Positions 41,576-49,242 of a DNA stretch of 64,000 nucleotides are shown here, piece by piece. The stretch is from Labilithrix sp. (lineage in GTDB: Bacteria; Myxococcota_A; Polyangia; Polyangiales; Polyangiaceae), in contig JAHBWD010000004.1 in the NCBI GenBank assembly GCA_019637175.1, positions 160,689-224,688 on the forward strand, given 5' to 3'. The translations under genes were made by a program, and so were the position numbers. A model generated the notes under the pieces. It saw only the letters and a list, made by a program, of their open reading frames with translations, was not told the DNA's origin and did no database searches. The stretch's first letter is position 1, and each line of letters begins with the position of its first letter.

Positions 41576-41661
41576 TTTGGTGTGCCTCTCACGTGCGAGT
41601 TGACGAAGTCGCGTCGAGGTGCTCGCGGCGCCCGCCGTCGAGCGACGATGGAACTTTTCGT

Positions 41662-41673
41662 GAGACCGGTCTC
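41662..41673. promoter_or_regulatory. 12-base perfect palindrome before the sigma-factor start
   Basis: GAGACCGGTCTC ends 11 bases before the putative GTG at 41685. It could be an operator of the sigma-factor gene or a small hairpin near the translation start. Confidence 0.35.
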
Positions 41674-41684
41674 GTTCGTCAAAC

Positions 41685-43064
41685 GTGCTTAAGGAAGTGT
41701 TGCCGATCTCCCAGGGAGCGATTGCCTTGAAGAAGTCCCCTACTCTTTCCAACGCGCCCATCGCGAACATGACGCCGCCGGCCGAGGCCGAAGAAGCGGT
41801 CGACATGTACTTCCGGAAGATGGCGCAGGTTTCCCTGCTCACCCGCGAGGGCGAGGTCGAGCTCGCCCGCCGAATCGAGGAAGGCGAGCGGAGGATCATC
41901 GAGGCCATCGTCGACTCCGCCTTCGCGGCCGCCGAGCTCGATCACATCGGCCGCCTCCTCTACAAGGGCCGCCTCAAGGTGCGTGACGTCGTGCGCAACG
42001 TCGACGACGAAGACGCGTTCGACGAAGCGACGATGCTCAAGGTCGCTCGCCTGCTCGAGCGCCCGCTCAAGGAGCTCCACGGCACCAAGGCCGCCGCGAA
42101 GAAGACCGAGGCGCGCGCGGCGGCTCCGAAGGGCGTGAGCAAGAAGCCGAAGAAGAAGACGAAGCTCGAGCTCGCGCGCGACGGCATGGTTCAGCAGCTC
42201 GAAGAGCTGCGCCTCGATCGCAGCGTCATCGACCGCGTCGAGAAGAAGCTCCGCATCATCCAGCGCGAGATGCCGGCCGCGAAGAAGCTCACCGCCGGCG
42301 CGCTCCAGGCGATCGCCGAGGGCCGCCGCAAGGCCGATCGCGCGAAGGCCGAGCTGGTCGAGGCGAACCTCCGCCTCGTCGTGTCGCTCGCGAAGAAGCA
42401 CGTCAACCGAGGCCTCCAGCTCCTCGATCTGATCCAGGAAGGCAACATCGGCCTGATGCGCGCGGTCGACAAGTTCGACTACAAGCGCGGCTACAAGTTC
42501 TCCACGTACGCGACGTGGTGGGTGCGCCAGTCGATCTCGCGCGCCATCGCCGATCAGGGCCGCACGATCCGCGTCCCCGTGCACATGTACGAGAGCCTCC
42601 AGAAGCTCACGCGCATGAGCAGGTCGCTCCTCCAGGAGTACGGCCGCGAGCCGACGCCCGAAGAGCTGAGCGAGTCGACGGGCATCCCGGTCGAGAAGGT
42701 CCGCGCGGTCATGAAGATCGCCCGCGAGCCGATCAGCCTCGAGACGCCCGTCGGCAACGACGGCGAGTCGCACGTCGGCGAGTTCATCCCCGACGACTCG
42801 GGGCTGCCGCCCGACGAGGCCTACGCGCAGATGCGCTTCAACGACCAGACGCGCCAGCTCCTCAAGACGCTCACGCCGCGCGAAGAGAAGATCCTCCGCA
42901 TGCGCTTCGGCATCGACGAGCCGCGCGATCACACGCTCGAAGAGGTGGGCGAGAGCTTCTCGCTCACGCGCGAGCGCATCCGCCAGATCGAGACGAAGGC
43001 GCTGCGAAAGCTCCGGCTGCCCTCGCAGCATCGCAAGCTCAAGACGTACATCGGCGGCCAGTGA
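41685..43064 (+). CDS. rpoD: RpoD/SigA-family RNA polymerase sigma factor
   Basis: About 459 residues. Region 1.2 ([30 protein letters not shown] split over 39-68), region 2 ([57 protein letters not shown]), region 3 ([22 protein letters not shown]) and region 4 ([36 protein letters not shown]) are all close to the primary sigma consensus. A Lys/Ala-rich non-conserved insert lies at about 135-165. Acidic region 1.1 of long primary sigmas is missing, so a group 2 sigma is possible. The start is uncertain: GTG 41685, GTG 41697 or ATG 41769. The bolA gene follows after 54 bases. Confidence 0.9.
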   Translation: MLKEVLPISQGAIALKKSPTLSNAPIANMTPPAEAEEAVDMYFRKMAQVSLLTREGEVELARRIEEGERRIIEAIVDSAFAAAELDHIGRLLYKGRLKVRDVVRNVDDEDAFDEATMLKVARLLERPLKELHGTKAAAKKTEARAAAPKGVSKKPKKKTKLELARDGMVQQLEELRLDRSVIDRVEKKLRIIQREMPAAKKLTAGALQAIAEGRRKADRAKAELVEANLRLVVSLAKKHVNRGLQLLDLIQEGNIGLMRAVDKFDYKRGYKFSTYATWWVRQSISRAIADQGRTIRVPVHMYESLQKLTRMSRSLLQEYGREPTPEELSESTGIPVEKVRAVMKIAREPISLETPVGNDGESHVGEFIPDDSGLPPDEAYAQMRFNDQTRQLLKTLTPREEKILRMRFGIDEPRDHTLEEVGESFSLTRERIRQIETKALRKLRLPSQHRKLKTYIGGQ

Positions 43065-43102
43065 GAGCGCGAGTCTTCGAGCGCGTCGGAACAGGTAGGG
43101 CC

Positions 43103-43111
43103 TGCTAAGGT
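43103..43111 (+). promoter_or_regulatory. Extended -10 box for bolA
   Basis: TGCTAAGGT (TG-C-TAAGGT) ends 7 bases before the ATG at 43119; the intervening bases include GGGAG, so a short-leader reading is also possible. Confidence 0.55.
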
Positions 43112-43118
43112 TCGGGAG

Positions 43119-43442
43119 ATGAGCGTTCAGGCGAACGTCGAAGCGAAGCTCCGCGAGAAGCTCGCGCCCGAGCACCTCGAGGTCATCAACGAGAGCCACA
43201 TGCACTCGGTGCCGAAGGGCTCGGAGACGCACTTCAAGGTCGTCGTCGTCTCGTCGCAGTTCGAAGGCATGTCGCCGGTGAAGCGCCACCAGCTCGTCTA
43301 CGGCGCGCTCGCCGACGAGCTGTCGAAGAAGCCCGTGCACGGCGGCATCCACGCGCTCGCGATCACCTCGCGAACGCCGGCGGAGTGGGCGGCGAGCCCG
43401 GAAGCCAACGTCTCGCCCAAGTGCGCAAGCGCCGGCAAGTAG
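43119..43442 (+). CDS. bolA: BolA-family protein
   Basis: 107 residues. The sequence VEAKLREKLAPEHLEVINESHMHSVPKGSETHFKV, in pieces, followed by FEGMSPVKRHQLVYGALADEL and GGIHALAITSRTPAEWA matches BolA. The conserved His in HALAI and another in the HMH segment could join monothiol glutaredoxins in Fe-S cluster binding. BolA proteins act in the cytoplasm in iron-sulfur handling and stress or morphology control. It has its own extended -10 box 54 bases after the sigma-factor stop. No glutaredoxin gene is adjacent. It converges with the fibrinogen-like gene, 4 bases between stops. Confidence 0.92.
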   Translation: MSVQANVEAKLREKLAPEHLEVINESHMHSVPKGSETHFKVVVVSSQFEGMSPVKRHQLVYGALADELSKKPVHGGIHALAITSRTPAEWAASPEANVSPKCASAGK

Positions 43443-43446
43443 CGCT

Positions 43447-44220
43447 TCAGCGAACGAAGACGAGGCCCTGCTCGCGGTTGAGCGACGCGCCTTGCGGGCA
43501 GTTGTCGTAGTAGAGATCCCAGCCGTCGCGCTGGAGCCCGCGGTGTTGGTTCGTGTCTTGGATGTCGCGGAAGAAGAACGCGTCGTTCATCGACGTCGCG
43601 CCGGCGTACTTGAGCATCGTCGGGCCGCCGCTCGGCGCGCAGTCGCCGCGCAGCGACGTCACCACGCCCGTGAGCACGACGGTGCTCGCGTGCGCCGTGA
43701 GGAACGTCGGTGACACCGCGAGCTTGAACGCACGCGCGCCGACGTCGAGCGACGCGGGGCCGCGACCCGCGAGCAAGACCTCGCTGAACGCGAGCCCGGA
43801 GTTGGCGACGCCGAGCGAGTAGGGCGCGCGGAGATCGGTGACGCTGCCCGACGTGCTCGACCATCCGAACGGCGCGCCGCCCGCGTTCGGCGAGGAGCGG
43901 CCCACGAGCGTCCATCCACCGCCGTCGATCGACATCTCGCAATAGACGCGCAGCCGCCCGCGCAGACCGGCGGGATCGATCTCGTACACGCCGCTCTGCT
44001 GGAGCCGCGAGGGATCGCGCGCGAGGACGTCGGCGCAGCTCGTCGCGAGCGAGGCGTCGAACGCGGCGTCCGAAGGGGCCGTGCCGTCGACGACGTCGGC
44101 GCCCGCGTCAGTCGCCGGGACCGCGCCTTCGTCGGGCGCGCGCGTGCCCACGATGTCGAGGCCGCACGCGCCCAGCGACAGGAGCACTCCGGCGACGATC
44201 GCGGTCGAGGCGCGGCTCAT
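43447..44220 (-). CDS. Lipoprotein with fibrinogen-like domain
   Basis: 257 residues. The signal MSRASTAIVAGVLLSLGAC gives Cys 19, followed by an acidic linker. The segment QQSGVYEIDPAG, then VYCEMSIDGGGWTLVGR (about 75-108), is the signature of fibrinogen C-terminal/collagen-type globular domains: G-x-Y-x-I-D-P-x-G and C-x-M-x-x-x-GGGWT. The remainder, with DNCPQGASLNREQG near the end, fits that fold. These domains bind glycans or acetylated ligands at the cell surface. An inverted repeat CCCCTGA/TCAGGGG (44221-44245) spans the short gap to the upstream lamin-tail gene. Confidence 0.8.
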   Translation of the reverse strand: MSRASTAIVAGVLLSLGACGLDIVGTRAPDEGAVPATDAGADVVDGTAPSDAAFDASLATSCADVLARDPSRLQQSGVYEIDPAGLRGRLRVYCEMSIDGGGWTLVGRSSPNAGGAPFGWSSTSGSVTDLRAPYSLGVANSGLAFSEVLLAGRGPASLDVGARAFKLAVSPTFLTAHASTVVLTGVVTSLRGDCAPSGGPTMLKYAGATSMNDAFFFRDIQDTNQHRGLQRDGWDLYYDNCPQGASLNREQGLVFVR

Positions 44221-44226
44221 CCCCTG

Positions 44227-44235
44227 ATGCTACCA
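44227..44235 (-). promoter_or_regulatory. Extended -10 box for the fibrinogen-like lipoprotein
   Basis: TGGTAGCAT on the minus strand (TG-G-TAGCAT) ends 6 bases before the ATG at 44220, inside the loop of an inverted repeat. Confidence 0.5.
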
Positions 44236-44238
44236 AGC

Positions 44239-44940
44239 TCAGGGGTTCGAGGCCCCCGGCGAAGGCGTCGTGTACGTCCGGAAGTCGGCGTTGTTGTTGT
44301 CGGTGTCGACGCCGTCGACCTTGCGCCCGATCGAGCCGTTCGACGGCGGCGCAGGTGCGCTCGTGCCTTCACGGTAGGAGCCACCGGTGACGTTGCCGTA
44401 GCCGACGCCGTCGATCTTCGCGTTCGTGTCGTCGAAGAGGGCGATCTGCCCGGCGGCCCCGGCCATGCCCGGCGTCCAGTCGGCGTCGGCGCCGGGGAAC
44501 GACGGGGGCGCGAGGACGAGGAACGACCTCGCCGGAATGCTGTCGCCGACCGCGAAGGTGTGGCCGGCGCCGCCGGCGCCGCCCCCGGCCGATTGATACT
44601 TGACGCTCCATCCGCCGAGCGGGACGGAGCAGTTGTTCGGGTTGTACAGCTCGACGAACTCGTCGTTGGCGCCCGGCCCCTCGGTCTTCAGCTCGTTGAT
44701 GAAGACGTCTTTGGTGCACGTGCCGCCGCCCGAGTCTTCCTCGACCGTCGAGTCGGACGTGCCGGTGTCGCGGGGCGGCAGCGTGCTCACGTCACGCTCG
44801 ACAGCGGCGTCTTCGATGACGCCTGCTTCGCCCACGTCTACGCCGGACGTACCCGTCGCGCATGCCGCGACGAGGAGCGTCATCGCGGCGATCGCAACCA
44901 CCACCCCGCCCCCGACACATCGGACGACGAGGCCCATCAT
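44239..44940 (-). CDS. Lipoprotein with lamin-tail domain
   Basis: 233 residues. The signal region MMGLVVRCVGGGVVVAIAAMTLLVAAC gives the lipidated Cys near 27. After an Asp/Glu/Thr linker, FINELKTEGPGANDEFVELYN, read in parts, and PLGGWSVKY (about 85-112) are the hallmark INExxxxG-NDEFVELYN and L-x-GW-x-x of the lamin tail (LTD) Ig-like fold, used in bacterial surface and nuclease-associated proteins. TTPSPGASNP ends the chain. It lies 18 bases upstream of the fibrinogen-like gene on the same strand, so both may be surface adhesin-type lipoproteins of one transcription unit. Confidence 0.8.
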   Translation of the reverse strand: MMGLVVRCVGGGVVVAIAAMTLLVAACATGTSGVDVGEAGVIEDAAVERDVSTLPPRDTGTSDSTVEEDSGGGTCTKDVFINELKTEGPGANDEFVELYNPNNCSVPLGGWSVKYQSAGGGAGGAGHTFAVGDSIPARSFLVLAPPSFPGADADWTPGMAGAAGQIALFDDTNAKIDGVGYGNVTGGSYREGTSAPAPPSNGSIGRKVDGVDTDNNNADFRTYTTPSPGASNP

Positions 44941-44959
44941 CTCGCTCGGCGTCGGCCGC

Positions 44960-45196
44960 TCAGTTGGACGGAACGTCGGTCGTGCTCGGAACGTCGGCGA
45001 TCTTCATCGCGCGCTCGCTCGCACGTTCCCACTTCAGGATGTCTTCGAGCGCATCGACCATCGAGGTGGCGACACCGCGCTGATCGACCACGCGCCGATC
45101 TCCCGACGCCGAACGCACCGTGTCTTCGCGGCGATCGTCACGCCCGCGCCGCTCCGTCGTGCGGCGATCTGCGTCTTGTTTGTTAGGAGCTCTCAT
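44960..45196 (-). CDS. Small charged hypothetical protein
   Basis: 78 residues from the ATG at 45196. The N-terminal half is dominated by Arg/Asp (DRRTTERRGRDDRRE) and the C-terminal half is a plausible helix (MVDALEDILKWERASERAMK). GGGAGG lies 12 bases upstream. Codon usage is ordinary for the genome. It sits 19 bases upstream of the lamin-tail gene on the same strand. No family recognised; the mixed-charge head suggests nucleic-acid or protein binding, but that is weak. Confidence 0.45.
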   Translation of the reverse strand: MRAPNKQDADRRTTERRGRDDRREDTVRSASGDRRVVDQRGVATSMVDALEDILKWERASERAMKIADVPSTTDVPSN

Positions 45197-45295
45197 GGAA
45201 CGTCGCATCCTCCCACTCTGCCGCCGAACCGTCCTCTGAGCCTAGAATTTGGCGAACCATCCGCCAGGTGTTTTTGTGAAAATCGTAGGTGACGC

Positions 45296-46126
45296 TCAGA
45301 GGAAGTAGTCAGGGATGAGGTCGGAGTCCTTCATCCCGGGTGTCATTGCATAAGCCGAGAAGTCGGTCACGCCCGCTTCTCGCAAGACCTGCTCGTCGAC
45401 GCAGAAGTTCCCCGTGAGCTCGGAGCTCTTGCGCGTGAGGATCGCGTGCGCTGCGTCCGCCATGATGTCGGGGCTGCGACTACCTCTCACGGTGGCGTCG
45501 CCGCCGAGGAGGTTCTGCACCGCCGCGGTGGCGATGACCGTCTTCGGCCAGAGCGCGTTGACCGCGATCTTCTTGCTCTTCAGCTCCTCGGCCATGCCGA
45601 GGACGCAGAGGCTCATCCCGAACTTCGCCATCGTGTACGCGACGTGAGGCGCGAACCACTTCGCCTCCATGTTGAGCGGCGGCGAGATGTTGAGGATGTG
45701 CGGGTTCTCCGCCTTCTCGAGGTGCGGGATGCACGCCTGCGAGCACGCGAACGTGCCGCGCGTGTTGATCCCGTGCATCAAGTCGAAGCGCTTGAGCGGC
45801 GTCTCGAGCGTGCCCGTGAGGCTGATCGCGCTGGCGTTGTTGACCAGGATGTCGATGCCGCCGAACGTCGCGACCGTCTGCTTGACGGCCTCCTGGATCT
45901 GCTCCTCGAAGCGAACGTCGACGATGCACGCGAGCGCCTTGCCGCCCGCCGCCTCGATCTCCTCTTTCGCGGTGTAGATCGTGCCGGGGAGCTTCGGATG
46001 CGGATCGGCCGTTTTGGCGGCGACGACGACGTTCGCGCCGTCTTTCGCGGCGCGGAGCGCGATGGCCTTGCCGATCCCTCGGCTCGCTCCCGTGATGAAG
46101 AGCGTCTTTCCTTTGAGCGTGCTCAC
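45296..46126 (-). CDS. Short-chain dehydrogenase, HSDL2-like
   Basis: 276 residues from GTG. The cofactor motif TGASRGIG (13-20), NNAS (about 97-100) and the YxxxK pair YTMAK (about 172-176) are all present. The N-terminal sequence LKGKTLFITGASRGIGKAIA, the region HPKLPGTIYTAKEEIEAAGG and the C-terminal NFCVDEQVLREAGVTDFSAY match hydroxysteroid dehydrogenase-like protein 2, a peroxisomal/mitochondrial SDR with bacterial relatives. It lacks the SCP2 domain of the animal protein. An NAD(P)-dependent alcohol or beta-hydroxyacyl substrate is likely. A possible -10 (TACTGC) ends 9 bases upstream of the GTG. Confidence 0.88.
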   Translation of the reverse strand: MSTLKGKTLFITGASRGIGKAIALRAAKDGANVVVAAKTADPHPKLPGTIYTAKEEIEAAGGKALACIVDVRFEEQIQEAVKQTVATFGGIDILVNNASAISLTGTLETPLKRFDLMHGINTRGTFACSQACIPHLEKAENPHILNISPPLNMEAKWFAPHVAYTMAKFGMSLCVLGMAEELKSKKIAVNALWPKTVIATAAVQNLLGGDATVRGSRSPDIMADAAHAILTRKSSELTGNFCVDEQVLREAGVTDFSAYAMTPGMKDSDLIPDYFL

Positions 46127-46454
46127 GGCTCGCTCGCAGTACGAGATAGACAGGCCATCGTCAATGCTCCTCGAGCGGAAGTCGGGCGGAAGTAGAGCGA
46201 AAGTGGAGACGAAGAAGCAAAAGCGTCGAAACGTCCGCCGCGCGGCGAGAAAGCGCGTGCGCGGGCGAATCCCGGTGCTAGCTCTGGCGGTTCGCCTGTA
46301 AGTTCCGGGGGCCTGGCCGCGTTGGTCCGGCGGGGTGGTCCGCGGGCGGCAAAGACACGTCGCCGCTCGTGTTTTTCGCGGTGCCCGCCAGACCCAACGG
46401 CCCGCTCGCCCGTCGAAGGACGACACCTCGGTCTTCGGAAAGGAACCCGGAATC
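46127..46454. other. Divergent intergenic region with a small basic open frame
   Basis: 328 bases between the SDR gene and the lipoprotein at 46455. The left end holds the SDR promoter. The frame 46164-46301 encodes a 45-residue, strongly basic peptide (KKQKRRNVRRAARKRVRGR) but has no clear ribosome-binding site. The right half is GC-rich leader ending in a weak GGA before the ATG at 46455. Confidence 0.35.
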
Positions 46455-47852
46455 ATGAAACGCGCCTTCGTCGTCACCTCGCTGCTCGCCCTCGCCGCCG
46501 CCGCCGGCTGCACGCGCGAGAGGGTCATCGTCATCAAGGAGCCCTCGAGCGGGGTCGAGAAGAACGCGGTCGCGACGAACGACGGGGCCGGCGACAAGCC
46601 GATCGCGACCGATCCCGCAGGCGACGACGGCGAGTGGGGGATCAAGAACCCCAGCGACAGCGCCGAGTACGCGCGCACCATCGCGAAGGTCGCGAACATG
46701 GTCTCCGACGGCGACCTCACGAGGCGCGTGCAGCGCCGCCAGCTCGCGCTCGTGAACGTCGCGTGGGAAGACACCGGGCGCGCGCAGGGCTCGGCGCTCG
46801 GGCCCAACATCTCCGATCTCACGCTCCAGGTGCGGCGACGCGACGAGAACGGTCAGTTCCAGCAGTCGATCATGCCCGTGATCCGGCCGCCGAACTTCGT
46901 CGATCGCACGGGCGACATCCCCGCCGATCGCTTCTTCATCCGCGTGGGCAACGAAGAAGGAAAGAGCCTCCGCACGCTCGCGTTGACGGACGTGCTCAAG
47001 AACCTCAAGGCCTTCGCGTCGAAGCCCGACTCGATCCTCGGCGACGGAAATCTGTTCGCGCCGCGCGACACGCACTTCCTCGTGAGCGCGCAGGCTGTGT
47101 TCCTCCCGATCCCCAAGTCGGGCAAGGCGAGCTTCAACCCCGTGCTCTTCAACTACCAGTCCGCGCCGGGCTCGCCCGCGGTGCTCTCGATCCTCGTGAC
47201 GCGCCAGGGAACGAGCATGCAGGTGATCGAGAACAAGGGCGAAGACGCGACCGCGGCGGGCTGGGGTCAGGAGCTCTACTTCAACAACGGCGGGCAACGC
47301 GCGGCCTTCACCGCCGAGCGCAAGAGCGACGTCGAGCAGCGCATCGCCGCGCAGGGCGGACCGAAGACCGAAGACGACAAGAGCGCGCTCGCCAAGGGCG
47401 CCGACGTCCTCTTCATGGTGCAAGTCCCGCTCAAGCACGCGCAGATTGGCCGCCTCGGCGGGCCCATGCCCTCGGGCATGGCCGCGGCCGGAGGCATGGC
47501 GCCCCCCGCGGCGGCGCCGAAGGCGATGGAAGCCGAGTCGAGCAAGCGCGGCGGCGAGCGCAGCGACGTGGAGCAAGCCGTCCTCGGTCACGGCCCGAAC
47601 CTCGGACCGTTCAACGAGGGTCACAAGCTGCGCCTCGAGCGCGATCCCAAGTTCCCGATCCGCATCACCGTGCAGTTCTACAAAGCGACGAGCAACGGCG
47701 TCGTGAGCGACATCGATCTCGACAGCATCGCGCGATCGATCGGCGGCGTGTACGAGCACGCCGACGCGGTGGGCTCGCTCGTCTTGCCCGACGGCGATCC
47801 GCGTCGTCCCACCGCGTGGCAGAAAGTGCCGCGCGAGTGGTTCCCGTGGTGA
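46455..47852 (+). CDS. Lipoprotein of unknown function
   Basis: 465 residues. The signal MKRAFVVTSLLALAAAAGC gives Cys 19. A linker is followed by a domain of about 300 residues (DLTRRVQRRQLALVNVAWED, LALTDVLKNLKAFASKPDS, PVLFNYQSAPGSPAVLSIL). After a Met/Pro/Ala-rich insert (GGPMPSGMAAAGG) there is a C-terminal segment with LRLERDPKFPIRITVQFYKAT and WFPW at the end. No enzyme motif is recognised; similar lipoproteins are likely confined to relatives. The length and strand-rich character suggest an envelope-anchored binding or structural protein. Confidence 0.65.
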   Translation: MKRAFVVTSLLALAAAAGCTRERVIVIKEPSSGVEKNAVATNDGAGDKPIATDPAGDDGEWGIKNPSDSAEYARTIAKVANMVSDGDLTRRVQRRQLALVNVAWEDTGRAQGSALGPNISDLTLQVRRRDENGQFQQSIMPVIRPPNFVDRTGDIPADRFFIRVGNEEGKSLRTLALTDVLKNLKAFASKPDSILGDGNLFAPRDTHFLVSAQAVFLPIPKSGKASFNPVLFNYQSAPGSPAVLSILVTRQGTSMQVIENKGEDATAAGWGQELYFNNGGQRAAFTAERKSDVEQRIAAQGGPKTEDDKSALAKGADVLFMVQVPLKHAQIGRLGGPMPSGMAAAGGMAPPAAAPKAMEAESSKRGGERSDVEQAVLGHGPNLGPFNEGHKLRLERDPKFPIRITVQFYKATSNGVVSDIDLDSIARSIGGVYEHADAVGSLVLPDGDPRRPTAWQKVPREWFPW

Positions 47853-47946
47853 GCGCGCGGGATCCGCGATCGCACGGCCACGCTCGCGCTGAGCGCTGAT
47901 TCGAGCTTCGTGCGCTGAAGCTGGCTCCGGTCGAGCTTTCGAGGGG

Positions 47947-47978
47947 CACCTCCGTTGCAACGCGACGCAGCGGAGGTG
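47947..47978 (+). promoter_or_regulatory. Hairpin that sequesters the Shine-Dalgarno of the 47985 gene
   Basis: CACCTCCG (47947-47954) is the exact complement of CGGAGGTG (47971-47978), separated by 16 bases. The second arm contains GGAGG, the ribosome-binding site 8 bases before the ATG at 47985. Folding would hide it, so translation could depend on temperature, a protein or an RNA. Confidence 0.5.
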
Positions 47979-47984
47979 AAAGAC

Positions 47985-48452
47985 ATGATCGTTTTCCGTA
48001 GTCTGATCGGTGCCGCCTGCTTCGTCGCGCTCTTCGCGTGCAACCGCGATCGCGCTCAGCGTGACCGTGAGCTCGGCGAGAGGCCCGAGACGAAGACGGG
48101 CGAGACGAAGACGGGCGAGACCACGGTGACGGGCGCGCACGTCGGCGTCTCCAACGACGCGGCCATCGGGCGCCTCGTCGCCGCGCGCTGCGCGCGTGAG
48201 GTCGCGTGCAAGAACGTCGGCGCCGACAAGCACTTCACGACGCACGAGGTCTGCGCGAAGGAGGTCCGCGCGACGACGGCCAGCGATCTCGAGGCGAGCG
48301 AGTGTCCGCGCGGCGTCGACGCGAAGGAGCTCGACGAGTGTCTGGAGGCGATCCAGAAGGAGAGCTGCACGAACCCGATCGACACGATCTCGCGCCTCGC
48401 CGCGTGCCGCACCGGCGAGCTCTGTCTGAAGACCGAAGAGCGTCCGCGCTGA
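47985..48452 (+). CDS. Small Cys-rich lipoprotein
   Basis: 155 residues. The signal MIVFRSLIGAACFVALFAC gives Cys 19, followed by an Arg/Glu/Thr/Gly linker containing a short direct repeat (TGETKTGETKTGET frame). The mature domain has six or more cysteines (RCAREVACKNVG, TTHEVCAKEVRAT, ASECPRGVDAKELDECLEAI, CRTGELCL), a pattern shared with other small lipoproteins in this window such as 62696. A strong GGAGG ribosome site lies in a potential hairpin. It converges with the dioxygenase gene, 7 bases between stops. Function unknown. Confidence 0.7.
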   Translation: MIVFRSLIGAACFVALFACNRDRAQRDRELGERPETKTGETKTGETTVTGAHVGVSNDAAIGRLVAARCAREVACKNVGADKHFTTHEVCAKEVRATTASDLEASECPRGVDAKELDECLEAIQKESCTNPIDTISRLAACRTGELCLKTEERPR

Positions 48453-48459
48453 CGCGGCT

Positions 48460-49227
48460 TCAGCGGCCGAACTGGACGCACCGCCGCGAGAGCGTCGCGT
48501 GCTCGAAGCCGCGCAGCGGAAAACCCACCGCGTGGTCGTAGAGCGACGCCGCGCCCGCGACGACGAAGAGAGGATCGAGGTGCTCGGAGGTCGGGTGGGC
48601 CCGCTGCGCGTGCGGGCCCCTCGCCCGCCACTGCACGAGCTCGTCGATCGCGGCGTCGGCGAGCAGGTTGGCGACCCAGCCGTCGAACTCGCGGGCCCAC
48701 TCGGCCGCGGGGGCGTCGCGATCGGCTTCGAGCTCGGCGAGGTTGTGGGTGACGCCGCCGCTGCCGAGGATGAGCACGCCGCGCGCGGCGAGCGCGCCGA
48801 CCTTGCGCCCGACGGCGAAGAGCTGACGCGGCGTCGCTCCTTCGACGAGCGAGAGCTGGAGGATCGGGACGTCGGCGTTCGGGTACATGTGCACGAGCGG
48901 CGTCCAGACGCCGTGATCCCATCCGCGCGCCGAGCGCTCGACGAGCGCGAGCGAGTGCAGCTCGTACGCGAGATCGGGCGCGCCGGGCGCGCCGTACGCG
49001 ACGCGGAAGAGCGCCTCGGAGGTGTGACCGAAGTCGTAGCGGAGCTCGGGCCGGCGCGCCGTCGAGCCGCGCGTGAGGACCTTCTCCGACCAGTGCGCGC
49101 TCACGACGAGGATGCCGCGCGGCCGCGGCAGATCGCTCGCCCACCGCGAGAGCTCGGCGCCGCGCGCCGCGTCGATCGCGAGCGCAGGCATGCCGTGAGA
49201 CACGAAGATCGGCGGCACGTGCGCCAT
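48460..49227 (-). CDS. LigB-type extradiol dioxygenase, 4,5-DOPA dioxygenase-like
   Basis: 255 residues. The class III extradiol dioxygenase pattern includes FVSHG (His 11), VSAHW (His 45), WDHGVWTPL (His 105), SGGVTHN and HPTSEHLDPLF near the C-terminus. The set of His positions and length matches the YgiD/DODA branch, which opens catechol rings such as L-DOPA with a non-haem metal. It is probably cytoplasmic. The gene follows the 49243-50157 gene by 15 bases on the same strand, but that partner gives no substrate clue. Confidence 0.9.
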   Translation of the reverse strand: MAHVPPIFVSHGMPALAIDAARGAELSRWASDLPRPRGILVVSAHWSEKVLTRGSTARRPELRYDFGHTSEALFRVAYGAPGAPDLAYELHSLALVERSARGWDHGVWTPLVHMYPNADVPILQLSLVEGATPRQLFAVGRKVGALAARGVLILGSGGVTHNLAELEADRDAPAAEWAREFDGWVANLLADAAIDELVQWRARGPHAQRAHPTSEHLDPLFVVAGAASLYDHAVGFPLRGFEHATLSRRCVQFGR

Positions 49228-49242
49228 CGGATCCTCGAGGCT

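Noticed and set aside
41500..41730. 76-codon frame upstream of the sigma-factor gene
   Set aside because: It overlaps the sigma-factor start, crosses the inverted repeat and has atypical codon use; the region is better read as a leader.
41679..43352. 557-codon minus-strand frame across the sigma-factor and bolA genes
   Set aside because: It is the mirror of two highly conserved genes and shows Leu/Arg/Ala shadow composition.
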